Shown: in pieces, positions 27,701 through 35,666 of the stretch
Layout: every line of letters begins with the position of its first letter
Numbering within the stretch: the first letter of the stretch is position 1
Made by a program: the position numbers and the translations under genes
The notes under the pieces: model-generated
Seen by the model: only the letters and a program-made list of their open reading frames with translations
Database searches by the model: none
What the model was told of the DNA's origin: nothing
Origin: Terribium retamae
Lineage (GTDB): Bacteria; Pseudomonadota; Alphaproteobacteria; Rhizobiales; Rhizobiaceae
Length of the DNA: 64,000 bases
Direction: 5' to 3'
Assembly: GCF_022347545.1 (NCBI RefSeq)
Contig: NZ_JAKREW010000009.1
Coordinates: forward strand, 62,001 to 126,000

Positions 27701-27981
27701 GCAGTGAACAGCCCATCGCCGGCGGCAGACCGAACGCGCCGCAGCGAGCCGCGAACCGCCTTGTCGAAGCGGGTCTCATCGCAGATTTCCTCGACCAGGG
27801 AGGCACCCGACACCACCACCATCGGTGTGCCCATCATGTCGAGACGGAAGATTGGTCCCAGCTCGCGCGCGAGCTGCATGAGGCTTTGGAGAGGAGTCTC
27901 AGTATCCACCGTCAGCATATTGCCGACGATCGGCTTTTTGGGCGGACCTGGGATCCTGCCGAACCCGGTGTCCTGCGCCAT
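24766..27981 (-). CDS. Self-sufficient cytochrome P450 / NADPH-P450 reductase fusion (CYP102, P450 BM3-like)
   Basis: This 1071-residue fusion has a P450 domain (1-470), then an FMN domain from LMVLYGSNLGTTEDLARAIA and FAD/NADPH domains (RYYSISSSP, GPGTGLAPFRAFLQER, GCRHPDEDFLYRDEL), ending VLDVWAGN. Heme ligand Cys411 lies in FKPWGNGQRACIGRQFA; the oxygen-activation motif AGHETTS is at 270-276; ESLR at 329-332. Compared with BM3, Phe87 is kept (F92), but the carboxylate anchors Arg47 and Tyr51 are replaced (Thr52, Val56) and Phe393 is Trp404. It should hydroxylate fatty acids or related hydrophobic compounds with NADPH and O2. It is divergent from rirA. Confidence 0.92.
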   Translation of the reverse strand: MAQDTGFGRIPGPPKKPIVGNMLTVDTETPLQSLMQLARELGPIFRLDMMGTPMVVVSGASLVEEICDETRFDKAVRGSLRRVRSAAGDGLFTAYTQEDNWTKAHNILLPTFAQRAMAGYLPLMQDIASQLCMKWERLNVDDDIDVVHDMTALALDTIGVCGFDYRFNSFYRRDYHPFIDALTRTLETCMVQRGLPFEKMILRKRLEQLKSDVAFMSKLVDDIVRERRRGGGDQAQKDLLNFMLAGVDKTTGESLSDENIRYQIITFLIAGHETTSGLMSFTLYFLLNNPDVLEKSYEEVDRVLGNDIGVMPTISQVSHLTYVQQVLNESLRLWPTAPAIGLYPYNDEILGNQYKVKKNTFTTLLTLMLHRDPSIWGTEPERFNPDNFTREAEASRPAHAFKPWGNGQRACIGRQFAMQEATLVIGMILQRFQLFDHQKYQLRIKETMSIKPDGFRMRVKPRPGRTRGTVVAGAALADQAAQVAPQAARRPKHGTPLMVLYGSNLGTTEDLARAIAQRGELNGFDVTLDELDAKAGSLPTEGAVVIASASYNGAPPDNATRFMEWLEKAEPGAAEGVNYLVFGCGNRDWASTFQATPRRIDERLEVLGGKRITQRGEGDAREDLDGQFQDWFKGLFPSLGEALDLDIDFSEQAEAEPLYQVEIVSGQPLNPVVHQSGAVTMTVVCNRELQSPGSGRSTRHVEVTLPDGVSYCAGDHLCVVPVNDLALVERVEKRFGFGPDAQIRLKTTGGRQAPFPADGPVPVRRILSDYVELQAVATRKQIQAMAAATRCPFTIPQLEALIAAGKDGIDPYKSEVFAKRKSVLDLLEQFPACELSFGQYLEMLPLLAPRYYSISSSPSLDARRCSITVGVVDGPARSGNGFYRGACSNHLARAGEGTVIHATTRETKAGFRLPDDLARPLIMVGPGTGLAPFRAFLQERAAAAKAGKVLGAAMLFFGCRHPDEDFLYRDELEAMASEGLVDLHVAFSRHDGERTYVQDLIRKNGAVVWGLVETGAHIYVCGDGSRMEPDVKRALTRLYMEETDADPQEADAWIERLAKENRYVLDVWAGN

Positions 27982-28132
27982 GCGCGCCCTCCCTAGACTT
28001 TCATCCGGTTCTGTTCCCAGTTCGAATAATCGTGAGTTTCAGCTGAAACGCAAGGAGACGGAGGTCTTGGGCTCTTGCCGGCCAGATGACGCAGCGGAAG
28101 CACCGCTGACTTGACATCCTCCGCCAAAAAGT

Positions 28133-28147
28133 TGACGAAAAATGTCA
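28133..28147. promoter_or_regulatory. IRO-box-like site (TGA-N9-TCA) upstream of rirA
   Basis: TGACGAAAAATGTCA matches the core TGA-N9-TCA of the RirA iron-responsive operator. It lies 81 bp upstream of the rirA start and 152 bp from the start of the divergent P450. The short core occurs by chance often, so location is the main support. Confidence 0.45.
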
Positions 28148-28164
28148 TGTAAATGAAAGTCCAG

Positions 28165-28181
28165 TCTAGAATTATTCCAAA
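28165..28181. promoter_or_regulatory. ICE-like Irr-binding site upstream of rirA
   Basis: TCTAGAATTATTCCAAA agrees at 15 of 17 positions with the ICE palindrome TTTAGAA-N3-TTCTAAA bound by Irr. It lies 47 bp upstream of rirA. Irr repression of rirA in low iron is established in other Hyphomicrobiales such as Agrobacterium, and would be the expected meaning here. Confidence 0.6.
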
Positions 28182-28227
28182 CTATAGGCCATATTCGCCC
28201 TAACACGTGCTTTGCGAAGGAGCGACC

Positions 28228-28692
28228 ATGCGGCTCACGCGTCAAACCAACTATGCCATGCGGATCCTGATGTATTGTGCGGCCAATGATGATCGCCTCA
28301 GCCGCATTCCCGAAATCGCAGCTGCCTATACGGTGTCGGAGCTGTTCCTGTTCAAGATCCTGCAGCCGCTGGTCGAACACGGTCTGGTGGAAACCGTTCG
28401 CGGCCGCAACGGCGGCGTGAGGCTCGGCAAACCTGCCGCCGAGATCACCCTCTTCGACGTCGTTCGTATCACCGAGGAGAATTTCGCCATGGCGGAATGC
28501 TTCGAGGCCGATGCCGACTGCCCGCTGATCGACAGCTGCGCGCTCAATTCCGCGCTACGCGAAGCACTCAACGCCTTCTTTGAAGTGCTCGGCCGCTACA
28601 CGATCGCCGATATGGTGGCCGCCCGCCCGAACGTACGTTCGCTGCTTGGCATCGATCTTCTCGAACGCCGTACCCCTGCCTCGGCGGCGTGA
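28228..28692 (+). CDS. rirA: Rrf2-family iron-responsive regulator RirA
   Basis: RirA represses iron-uptake genes in iron-replete cells by binding IRO boxes with an iron-sulfur cluster. The 154-residue protein starts at ATG 28228 after GAAGGAG. It has the RirA N-terminus MRLTRQTNYAMRILMYCA, the helix-turn-helix around AAAYTVSELFLFKILQPLVE, VRGRNGGVRLGKPAAEITLF, and the three cluster-ligand cysteines C91, C98 and C104 in ECFEADADCPLIDSC. It is convergent with hmuV (11 bp between stops), so the regulator sits inside the iron/heme region it would control. Confidence 0.93.
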   Translation: MRLTRQTNYAMRILMYCAANDDRLSRIPEIAAAYTVSELFLFKILQPLVEHGLVETVRGRNGGVRLGKPAAEITLFDVVRITEENFAMAECFEADADCPLIDSCALNSALREALNAFFEVLGRYTIADMVAARPNVRSLLGIDLLERRTPASAA

Positions 28693-28703
28693 ACCGGGTT
28701 AAT

Positions 28704-29495
28704 CTACGTCGATACCGATTGCGGCAGCACGAACGGCACGTCGCCTGACGGCAGTACACCGACGCGCATGCGACAGTCGAAAACCTTCTCGATCAGACTG
28801 TCGCTGAGCACGGCTGCCGGCGCTCCGGCCGCGGCCAGCGACCCGCGATGCATGACGAATATGCGATCGGCATACATTGCCGTCAGGTTGAGGTCATGCA
28901 GGATCGTGACGACCCCACCGCCCCGCTTCGCAAAATCGCGCGCTATATCCATGATGATGAGCTGATGCTTGATGTCCAAGCTCGACACCGGCTCGTCCAG
29001 GAAAAGGTAGCGCGGCCGGCCGTCCAGCACGGGCGCCCATACCTGGCAAAGCACGCGAGCCAGCTGAACACGCTGCTGCTCGCCGCCGGATAGCTCCTGA
29101 TAGAATCGCCCCGCAAAGCCATCCAGATCGACTTTTGCCAGCGCCCGCTCGGGCAGGCGTTCGCTTTCGCCTGCCAGAGCGCCGGACCGGCCACCGATCA
29201 GTCCAAGCCGCACGATCTCCTGGACCGTGAAAGGGAATGCTAGCGATGTCGCCTGCGGCAGCACTGCACGCATTCCAGCGGCTTCGACCGGGCGCATCGC
29301 GGACACCTCGCGGCTGTTGATGGTGACCGAGCCATCATAGCCGAAATCCCCGGATAGGGCTTTGAGGAAGGTCGTCTTGCCAGAGCCGTTCGGACCAACG
29401 ATGGCCGCGATCTCGCCCGGACACGCTTCGAAATCGACGCCCGAAACGATGCGCTTTCCGCCAAGTTTCACCGAGACATCACGGGCTTCGATCAT
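28704..29495 (-). CDS. hmuV: Hemin ABC transporter, ATP-binding protein
   Basis: The 263-residue ATPase of the HmuTUV importer has Walker A GPNGSGKTT (34-42), Q-loop LPQATSLAFPF, signature LSGGEQQRVQLARVL (135-149), Walker B YLFLDEPVSSLD and the switch His in LHDLNL. The ATG at 29495 is seven bases after the hmuU stop; the open frame extends 96 codons upstream only as a shadow of hmuU. It is the last gene of hmuPSTUV and powers heme transport across the inner membrane. Confidence 0.93.
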   Translation of the reverse strand: MIEARDVSVKLGGKRIVSGVDFEACPGEIAAIVGPNGSGKTTFLKALSGDFGYDGSVTINSREVSAMRPVEAAGMRAVLPQATSLAFPFTVQEIVRLGLIGGRSGALAGESERLPERALAKVDLDGFAGRFYQELSGGEQQRVQLARVLCQVWAPVLDGRPRYLFLDEPVSSLDIKHQLIIMDIARDFAKRGGGVVTILHDLNLTAMYADRIFVMHRGSLAAAGAPAAVLSDSLIEKVFDCRMRVGVLPSGDVPFVLPQSVST

Positions 29496-29502
29496 GCTGA
29501 TC

Positions 29503-30606
29503 TCACAGGTCAATGACGCCGCGCTTGCGCAGCAATATCCACAGGAAGAACGGACCACCCACCGTCGCGGTGATGATGCCGATCGGCAATTCGGCCGGCG
29601 CGACGATGGTGCGGGAAACGGTGTCGGCCAGAATGAGCAGTGTGGCGCCAAGCAACGCCGAGGCCGGCAGCAGGTAGCGATTGTCCGGGCCGATGGTGAG
29701 GCGCAGCAGATGCGGCACCACGATACCGACGAAGCCGATACCGCCGCTGACGGCAACCGAAGCGCCCACCGCCGCCGATACACCGGCTATGGCGATATAT
29801 TTCAACTTCTGCACCTGAATGCCGAGATGGTTCGCCGTCGCCTCGCCAAGGGCGAGAGCGTTGAGTCCTCGGGCAAAAAACGGCATCGCCACCAATGCAA
29901 TCAGCATCACAGGCCCGGCGGTACCGATCTTGGTCCAGGTTGCGCCGGCCAGCGAGCCAAGCTGCCAGAAGGTGAGATCGCGCAATTGGCGATCGTCGGC
30001 CATATAGATGAGCACCCCGGTCAGAGCCATGGCCAGCGCCGACAGCGCAATGCCTGCCAAAAGCATGGTCGCGACCGAGGTACGCCCCTGACGCGTCGCA
30101 ACCTGGTAGAGGATGAGCGTCGTAACGAGACCGCCCATGAAAGCCGCGAGCGGTAACGCCATCGGACCCAACAGCGTCGTAAATGGCGCCAACGCCGTGC
30201 CGCCCAGAACGATCACCGATACCGCGCCGAGCCCCGCGCCTGCCGAAACGCCGACGATGCCGGGATCGGCCAGCGGATTGCGGAACAAGCCCTGCATGAC
30301 CGCACCGGACACGGCAAGCGCAGCCCCGATCAGTGCACCCAGGACGACGCGCGGCAGCCGGATGTCGTAGATGATGATGCGGTCGCGGGCGCTCAAGACA
30401 CGATCGGCAGCATCCGGACCGGAAAACCAGTCGCGCAGGGCGTCGAGAGCCGAAGCGTCGGACGCGCCGGCGGTCAGGCTGAACAGCGCAACGACTGCGA
30501 GCAACACAGCGAGCAGAAGGATGGCAAGGCGCGCACGCGCCGAGCGATCGCCGGCTGCCTTGCGCGCCGTCAAGCCGGACGGGCCGGCAATGGAATGGTC
30601 AACCAT
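29503..30606 (-). CDS. hmuU: Hemin ABC transporter, permease
   Basis: The 367-residue FecCD-type permease has about ten TM segments. Family landmarks are RLPRVVLGALIGAALAVSGA, VMQGLFRNPLADPGIVGVSA and the coupling region GPDNRYLLPASALLGATLLI. It forms the membrane channel for heme with HmuV. It begins 13 bp after hmuT and ends seven bases before hmuV. The start ATG 30606 has only a weak GAG as ribosome site, consistent with translational coupling. Confidence 0.92.
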   Translation of the reverse strand: MVDHSIAGPSGLTARKAAGDRSARARLAILLLAVLLAVVALFSLTAGASDASALDALRDWFSGPDAADRVLSARDRIIIYDIRLPRVVLGALIGAALAVSGAVMQGLFRNPLADPGIVGVSAGAGLGAVSVIVLGGTALAPFTTLLGPMALPLAAFMGGLVTTLILYQVATRQGRTSVATMLLAGIALSALAMALTGVLIYMADDRQLRDLTFWQLGSLAGATWTKIGTAGPVMLIALVAMPFFARGLNALALGEATANHLGIQVQKLKYIAIAGVSAAVGASVAVSGGIGFVGIVVPHLLRLTIGPDNRYLLPASALLGATLLILADTVSRTIVAPAELPIGIITATVGGPFFLWILLRKRGVIDL

Positions 30607-30619
30607 GGCACTCGACCGC

Positions 30620-31513
30620 TCAGTTGGCGATCTTGTTGCCGTAGAAAGCTGCGGCGAGATCGTGAATGGCGTATGCCGTACGGGGCCCGAAGCCGAGCAG
30701 ATAGGCTCCGTTCATGCGGATCACCTTCTTCTCCTTGCCTGCAGGGGTCTCGGCGATCGCCGGATTGGAAAACAGCGCCTCGTCGGAAACAGGCGGTCCG
30801 GCATGCGTCATCATCAGGATGACGTCCGGCGCCGCTGTAACCACTGCTTCGTCGGCAAGCTGCTTGTATCCCGGCACTTCAGCGGCCACGTTGATGGCCC
30901 CGGCCATCTTGATGATGCCGTCAGCTGCCGTGTTGGAACCCGCCGCGAGGATCTTGCCGTTCTGCATCGACAGAACGAACAGCACACGCTTGCGGTCCTT
31001 CACGTCTGCCGTCTGCTTTTCTGCGGCCTTCAGCTTGGTATCGAGTTCGGCGGCCAGCTTCTCCGCCTTGTCATCGGCACCCAATGCCTTGCCGACGACG
31101 CGGATCTTTTCCAGAACGCCGGCATGGTCATAGGTCTCGGGCACTTCGATAAAGGGCACGCTGCTCTTCTTCAGGACATCGATCGCATCCTTCGGACCGC
31201 TGCCCTTGAGTGCCAGGATGCCGGTTGGATTGACCGAAAGCACGCCTTCCGGCGACAGCGCGCGCATATAGCCGACATCCGGCAGCTTGGCCGCCGCTTC
31301 GGGATAGACGCTGGTGGAATCGCGGGCGACGAGTTTGCCTTCCTCGCCCAGCGCATAAACGATCTCGGTGACGGCGCCGCCTACAGCGACGATGCGCTTG
31401 GTATCGGAGAATACGGCGCCGGTATCGCTCGCCATTGCGGCGGCGGTCGGCATCGCTGCCAGCGCGGCGCCGAAAACGGCCATCCGCGCCAGCTTCTTCA
31501 TGACGGAACGCAT
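30620..31513 (-). CDS. hmuT: Periplasmic hemin-binding protein
   Basis: The 297-residue class III solute-binding protein has a signal peptide (MRSVMKKLARMAVFGAALAA, then MPTAAAMA before SDTG). Mature features are KRIVAVGGAVTEIVYALGEE, a Tyr heme-ligand candidate in STSVYPEAA, and DVGYMRALSPEGVLSVNPT, and the C-terminal GFGPRTAYAIHDLAAAFY. It captures heme delivered by HmuR and hands it to HmuUV. The ATG at 31513 overlaps the TAA of hmuS by one base (TAATG). Confidence 0.92.
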   Translation of the reverse strand: MRSVMKKLARMAVFGAALAAMPTAAAMASDTGAVFSDTKRIVAVGGAVTEIVYALGEEGKLVARDSTSVYPEAAAKLPDVGYMRALSPEGVLSVNPTGILALKGSGPKDAIDVLKKSSVPFIEVPETYDHAGVLEKIRVVGKALGADDKAEKLAAELDTKLKAAEKQTADVKDRKRVLFVLSMQNGKILAAGSNTAADGIIKMAGAINVAAEVPGYKQLADEAVVTAAPDVILMMTHAGPPVSDEALFSNPAIAETPAGKEKKVIRMNGAYLLGFGPRTAYAIHDLAAAFYGNKIAN

Positions 31514-32571
31514 TATGCGGCGCTCTGTTCTGCCAAGCGGGGCAGGCTTTCCGCCAGCGAACGCCAATCGGCGCGCTCGACCTCGCCCTCGTGACGCTTG
31601 CCGAAGAATTGGATGATCATCTTGCCGTCGGCGCCATAGGCTTCGAGCGACGTGACGTGCCCGTCCTTGGTCGGCTTGCGCACCGCCCAGGCCTCAGCGA
31701 TGTGGTCGGTACGCAGATGCAGATGGAAAGTCTCGTCGAGCACGTTGATCCACGGTCCCATCGGTGTAATCGACTTGACCGGGCCCGAATGGATCTGGAT
31801 GCAACCACGATTGCCGACGAAGCACATGATCGGCTGGCCACTTTCGGCTGCGCCATGGAACATCGTCGTTACAGCCGACGGATCGAGTTTCCAGGCATAG
31901 TCCTGGCCGATCATCTGCACCGCCTGCTGACGGCTGAGTTTCAGCGTGCGCAGCATGCCGAAGAACTGGTGCACGTCCGTGAGCTTGCTCCAACGGTCGC
32001 GCAGATCCTCGACCGTTTGCGGCGTCAATTCACCCGGTGCATCGTCCTCGGAAACCGTACCGAGAGCAACCGTAGGCTCCTGGTTGGAAGACACCAACTG
32101 ATCAACCAGTTTCTGGTAGGCATAGAGATTGGAAGCAGGCCTCAGATGCACCTTGTGCACGGCGTCGCCGGCAGCGTCGAAGAACTGCAGGCTGCGGCGG
32201 ATTTCATCACCGTCGCGCTTTTCGACGGCAAAGCCATGCGCCCATACCTTAGGGAAGATGCGAAGATCGATGTTCTCGCCCAGCGCCATCGCCGTATGCT
32301 CGCCGGTGACGACCTTGTCGTAGACGCCGATCTTTTCATGGACCGCGCTTTCATTACGGGTCAGCGCCATCACCTCGCCGACCGGCTCAAGGCCCGTCAG
32401 CAGGTCATTAACGCGTGGCTCGACGCGCGTCACCCCTTCGCCGCAATGCGCAGCCACCAGTTCGGCTTCCGATATGCCGAGCTGTGCGGCGAGATCGCGC
32501 TCGCGCATTTTGGGGTTTTCCGCTCGCGTCCGCCGAATTTCGTGCGGGGCTGGCTTCACGCGCTGGTCCAT
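31513..32571 (-). CDS. hmuS: Hemin-degrading factor / heme trafficking protein HmuS
   Basis: The 352-residue cytoplasmic protein of the HemS/ChuS/PhuS family is made of two similar halves. The first half has PRVNDLLTGLEPVGEVMALT, the second EDLRDRWSKLTDVHQFFGML, with His residues in HGFAVEKR and DVHQFFGM as possible axial ligands. It binds heme arriving through HmuTUV and passes it on or degrades it. ATG 32571 is preceded by AGGGACGG. It follows hmuP by 22 bp. Confidence 0.92.
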   Translation of the reverse strand: MDQRVKPAPHEIRRTRAENPKMRERDLAAQLGISEAELVAAHCGEGVTRVEPRVNDLLTGLEPVGEVMALTRNESAVHEKIGVYDKVVTGEHTAMALGENIDLRIFPKVWAHGFAVEKRDGDEIRRSLQFFDAAGDAVHKVHLRPASNLYAYQKLVDQLVSSNQEPTVALGTVSEDDAPGELTPQTVEDLRDRWSKLTDVHQFFGMLRTLKLSRQQAVQMIGQDYAWKLDPSAVTTMFHGAAESGQPIMCFVGNRGCIQIHSGPVKSITPMGPWINVLDETFHLHLRTDHIAEAWAVRKPTKDGHVTSLEAYGADGKMIIQFFGKRHEGEVERADWRSLAESLPRLAEQSAA

Positions 32572-32593
32572 TTCCGTCCCTACCCTTGGTGCC

Positions 32594-32803
32594 TTACTTA
32601 TTGAGGATGAGCTTGCCCTGGCGAGTGATCTTGAGCCGGTACAGAGCACCGTGATGCTCAATGCCGATCTCGTGTTCACCCTGGAAAAGCGAGTTGCTGG
32701 TCAGCGTCCGCACCGACAGCGGCATCCGCTCGACGCGCAACTGTGTCTGTGCTTCTGGCCGGCGATAGCGGAAACGGAAATCGTCAGGGTTGTGCGTGTT
32801 CAT
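32594..32803 (-). CDS. hmuP: Hemin uptake protein HemP/HmuP
   Basis: The 69-residue protein carries the HemP domain at its C-terminal end ([20 protein letters not shown], then [19 protein letters not shown]). In Bradyrhizobium, Sinorhizobium and Burkholderia relatives HmuP activates expression of the heme receptor gene. ATG 32803 has AGGAG at proper distance; the frame is open to 32848 but without ribosome site. It is first in hmuPSTUV and divergent from hmuR, so it is well placed to activate the latter. Confidence 0.92.
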   Translation of the reverse strand: MNTHNPDDFRFRYRRPEAQTQLRVERMPLSVRTLTSNSLFQGEHEIGIEHHGALYRLKITRQGKLILNK

Positions 32804-32865
32804 TTGGTCCACTCCTGATCTCGCCGAGGCACGCCCGGCTTTCTGCAAAAGCTCGATTCATTTGT

Positions 32866-32880
32866 TGACTTGAATACTCA
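32866..32880. promoter_or_regulatory. IRO box in the divergent hmuP/hmuR promoter region
   Basis: TGACTTGAATACTCA fits TGA-N9-TCA, the RirA operator core. It lies 63 bp from the hmuP start and 113 bp from the hmuR start in an AT-rich stretch, so one RirA dimer could shut both promoters in iron-replete cells. Confidence 0.7.
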
Positions 32881-32993
32881 TGTTTTATAGTCAGTGCAAT
32901 ACCGGACTGGATGAGTCAACATTTAACACATCCACCGAATAAAAAAATGCGAGCCAGCCCTCAGGCGAGCCAGCGTGCAGACAGGAGTTGGAG

Positions 32994-35207
32994 ATGGGCT
33001 TGGGGACGAATGAGCGGTCTGAGCAGACCGGGGGATTTTCTATGGCCGGTGGGACTGTCGCCAAAGGCCTGATATTATTGGGGGCAGGTGTCGCGGCTGT
33101 AGCGTTGCTCTCCCACGCCGCACAGGCGCAAGAGGCAATCAAGCCTGAGCCGACACAGAACGCACAACAGGCCGGAGAAGCCAAACCCGACGTACAGGGC
33201 AGCACGCTGCTCGACAAGATCATGCTCATCAGCCGCACCGGCGAGAGCGCCATCAAGGCGCTGGCCTCGGTCAGCCACGTCGACCAGGAACAGATCGAGC
33301 GCCGCATGGCGGCAACCCCCAACGAACTGCTGCGCGGCGTGCCGGGCGTTACGGTGCAGGCCGATGCGCGTCGTACCGCGTCTTCCATCAACATCCGCGG
33401 CCTGCAGGATTTCGGTCGCGTCGCAGTGATCGTCGATGGCGCCCGCCAGAACTTCCAGCGTTCGGACCATGGCACCCAGTCGACCTTCTACATCGATCCC
33501 GAACTGATCAAATCCGTCGACGTCATCCGGGGTCCCGTTGCCAACACCTATGGCTCGGGCGCCATCGGCGGCGTCGTCATGTTCGACACCAAGGACGCCG
33601 AGGATTACCTGAAGCCTGGCGAAACCTGGGCCACCTCGTTGACCGGCCGCTATGAAACCAACGGCAAGGGTTGGACCACTAGCGCAACCGGCGCCTATAA
33701 ATTCAACGACAATTTCGATGTGCTCGGCAACATCGTCTATCGCGACTACAGCGACTACAAGGACGGCGACGGCAACCAGGTTGGCGGCAGCGGCTTCGAT
33801 GTGCTGAGCGGCATGCTGAAAAGCACCATCCGTCCGACCGAGAACTCGACGCTGAAGCTCGGCTGGATCGGCAACAGCGAGAGCTGGAATGAGATCAGCA
33901 GCGGCAAGCCCGCCTACGATCTAGACATGAAGCAGAATACCTTCACCGGCCGCTACAATCTGACCGATGAGGACAAGAGCTGGCTCGATCTCAACATCAA
34001 CCTTTCCTACAACAAGGCTACGCTCGATCAGACCAGCCTGATCCCACTCGGCGGTCGTTTCGATCCGATCACCGGTCGCCCGGTGACGCTCCCGGCCGGC
34101 TCCAAGACCACTTACGATATCGGCACTTTCGGTATCGACGTTTGGAACACGTCGCGCTTCGAGACTTCCGGCATCAATCACGAACTGACCTATGGCGGCG
34201 ACTGGGTGTCGGACGATGTCGAGACCACTGGCCTCGCGGCGGGCGACGCCTTCTATACGCCAGGCGGCAAGCGCAATGTCGGCGGCGCCCATATCCAGGA
34301 CAAGTTGACCTGGGAATGGCTCGAGGTGATTGCCGGGCTGCGCTACGACAGCTACAGCCTCAAGGGTTCTACCTCCGAGACCTCGGGCGATCGCGTGTCG
34401 CCGCGCATTACGGTCGGCGTGTCGCCCTTCGAGGCGCCGGGGCTGAATAGCCTGCAGCTCTATACGACCTATGCCGAGGGCTACCGCTCGCCGTCATTGA
34501 CCGAAACTTTCATCAGCGGCCTGCATCCGGCCGGTGTGTCCTTCCCGTTCCTGCCCAACCCGAATCTCAAGCCTGAAACCGGAAAGACCTGGGAAGCCGG
34601 CTTGAACTACACCGCCGACGGCATCTTCCAGCCTGATGACGCATTGCGCATCAAGGCCGCCTACTTCAACAACGATGTCACAGACTATATTGATGGCGTA
34701 CAATTGTCGGCATTCGACCCGACCAGTGGCTGCCGCCGCGGCGGCATGATCCCGATCTGCTTCCAGTATCAGAACTTCGCCAAGGCCAAGATCAACGGCT
34801 TCGAATTCGAAAGCGTCTATGACGCGGCGTGGGGTTTTGCCGGTCTGTCCGCCTCGGTCATCGATGGCCACACCATTTCGTATAAGGGCGTGCGAGCCGA
34901 TCTGGCCACCATCCCATCCTCACAGGTGGCGGCCCAGCTTGGCTTCCGTTTCTTCGAGGACAGGCTGACCATCGGCGGCGAGGTTCAGTACAATGGCAAA
35001 CCGGAAGGCAACGCGGCGGCCCGCGATTACACGCTGGTCAACGCCTTCGCTTCCTATAAGGCCAATGACAATCTGAAGGTCGATTTCCGCGTCGACAATA
35101 TCTTCGACGTCAAATACGCCAACCCGCTCAACGCCACGACCACCTCGACCATCTACGAGCCGGGCGTGACCTTCAAACTTGGCGCAACCATGCGTTTCGG
35201 AGGCTGA
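32994..35207 (+). CDS. hmuR: TonB-dependent heme/hemoglobin receptor
   Basis: The 737-residue outer-membrane receptor has a signal peptide ending SHAAQA (residue 45). The TonB-box region follows (LLDKIMLISRTGESAI), then the plug (NELLRGVPGVTVQADARRTA, SINIRGLQDFGRVAVIVDGA) and a 22-strand barrel ending in VTFKLGATMRFGG. The heme-receptor FRAP/NPNL region is present as YRSPSLTETF and FLPNPNLKPETG, with a conserved-type His in SGLHPAG. The start has AGGAG six bases upstream. Related rhizobial receptors are called HmuR or ShmR. It heads a plus-strand group with the secreted protein and TonB. Confidence 0.93.
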   Translation: MGLGTNERSEQTGGFSMAGGTVAKGLILLGAGVAAVALLSHAAQAQEAIKPEPTQNAQQAGEAKPDVQGSTLLDKIMLISRTGESAIKALASVSHVDQEQIERRMAATPNELLRGVPGVTVQADARRTASSINIRGLQDFGRVAVIVDGARQNFQRSDHGTQSTFYIDPELIKSVDVIRGPVANTYGSGAIGGVVMFDTKDAEDYLKPGETWATSLTGRYETNGKGWTTSATGAYKFNDNFDVLGNIVYRDYSDYKDGDGNQVGGSGFDVLSGMLKSTIRPTENSTLKLGWIGNSESWNEISSGKPAYDLDMKQNTFTGRYNLTDEDKSWLDLNINLSYNKATLDQTSLIPLGGRFDPITGRPVTLPAGSKTTYDIGTFGIDVWNTSRFETSGINHELTYGGDWVSDDVETTGLAAGDAFYTPGGKRNVGGAHIQDKLTWEWLEVIAGLRYDSYSLKGSTSETSGDRVSPRITVGVSPFEAPGLNSLQLYTTYAEGYRSPSLTETFISGLHPAGVSFPFLPNPNLKPETGKTWEAGLNYTADGIFQPDDALRIKAAYFNNDVTDYIDGVQLSAFDPTSGCRRGGMIPICFQYQNFAKAKINGFEFESVYDAAWGFAGLSASVIDGHTISYKGVRADLATIPSSQVAAQLGFRFFEDRLTIGGEVQYNGKPEGNAAARDYTLVNAFASYKANDNLKVDFRVDNIFDVKYANPLNATTTSTIYEPGVTFKLGATMRFGG

Positions 35208-35209
35208 CC

Positions 35210-35638
35210 ATGAAAGCGAAGTCGTTTGTTTTGTTTGCCGCTCTCGCCGCATTCCCTGCCGGCGCGAACCACGCATTTGCACAGCAGGCGACTTCGCTTT
35301 CGCTGGAACTCAACGGCGCACAACCTTCGGACAAGGGCTGCCGCCTGACCTTCGTGGTCGCCAATAATCTGGGTAGCGACCTTACCAAGGCCGCCTTCGA
35401 GATCGCCCTCTTCAACGAAGCCGGCGTTGTCGACCGCATGACCGTGCTCGACTTCAAGGAACTTTCAGCCGGCAAGACGAAGGTGACGCGTTTCGATCTT
35501 TCGGGTACGACTTGCTCCAAGATCAGCCGTGTGCTGGTCAACAGCGCTACGGAATGCGTCGGTCAGGGTGTCGAACCCGCCGCCTGCATGCGCGACCTCA
35601 AGACCAGCAGCAAGGCGGGCATCACCTTCGGGGTCTGA
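35210..35638 (+). CDS. Secreted four-cysteine protein of unknown function in the heme locus
   Basis: The 142-residue protein has a signal peptide (FVLFAALAAFPAGANHAFA, cleaved near residue 24). The mature chain of about 118 residues has cysteines at 44, 102, 116 and 126, enough for two disulfides, and no His-rich or Met-rich motif. It looks like a small beta-sandwich (LTFVVANNLGSDLTKAAFEI) of the kind annotated as Tat-signal-domain protein beside rhizobial heme receptors, though no twin arginine is visible. It begins two bases after hmuR, so it is almost certainly cotranslated with the receptor. I do not know its function; a periplasmic or surface heme-handling role is only an inference. Confidence 0.75.
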   Translation: MKAKSFVLFAALAAFPAGANHAFAQQATSLSLELNGAQPSDKGCRLTFVVANNLGSDLTKAAFEIALFNEAGVVDRMTVLDFKELSAGKTKVTRFDLSGTTCSKISRVLVNSATECVGQGVEPAACMRDLKTSSKAGITFGV

Positions 35639-35666
35639 GTTTCCGTCATGAACAGGAACTTCGACG

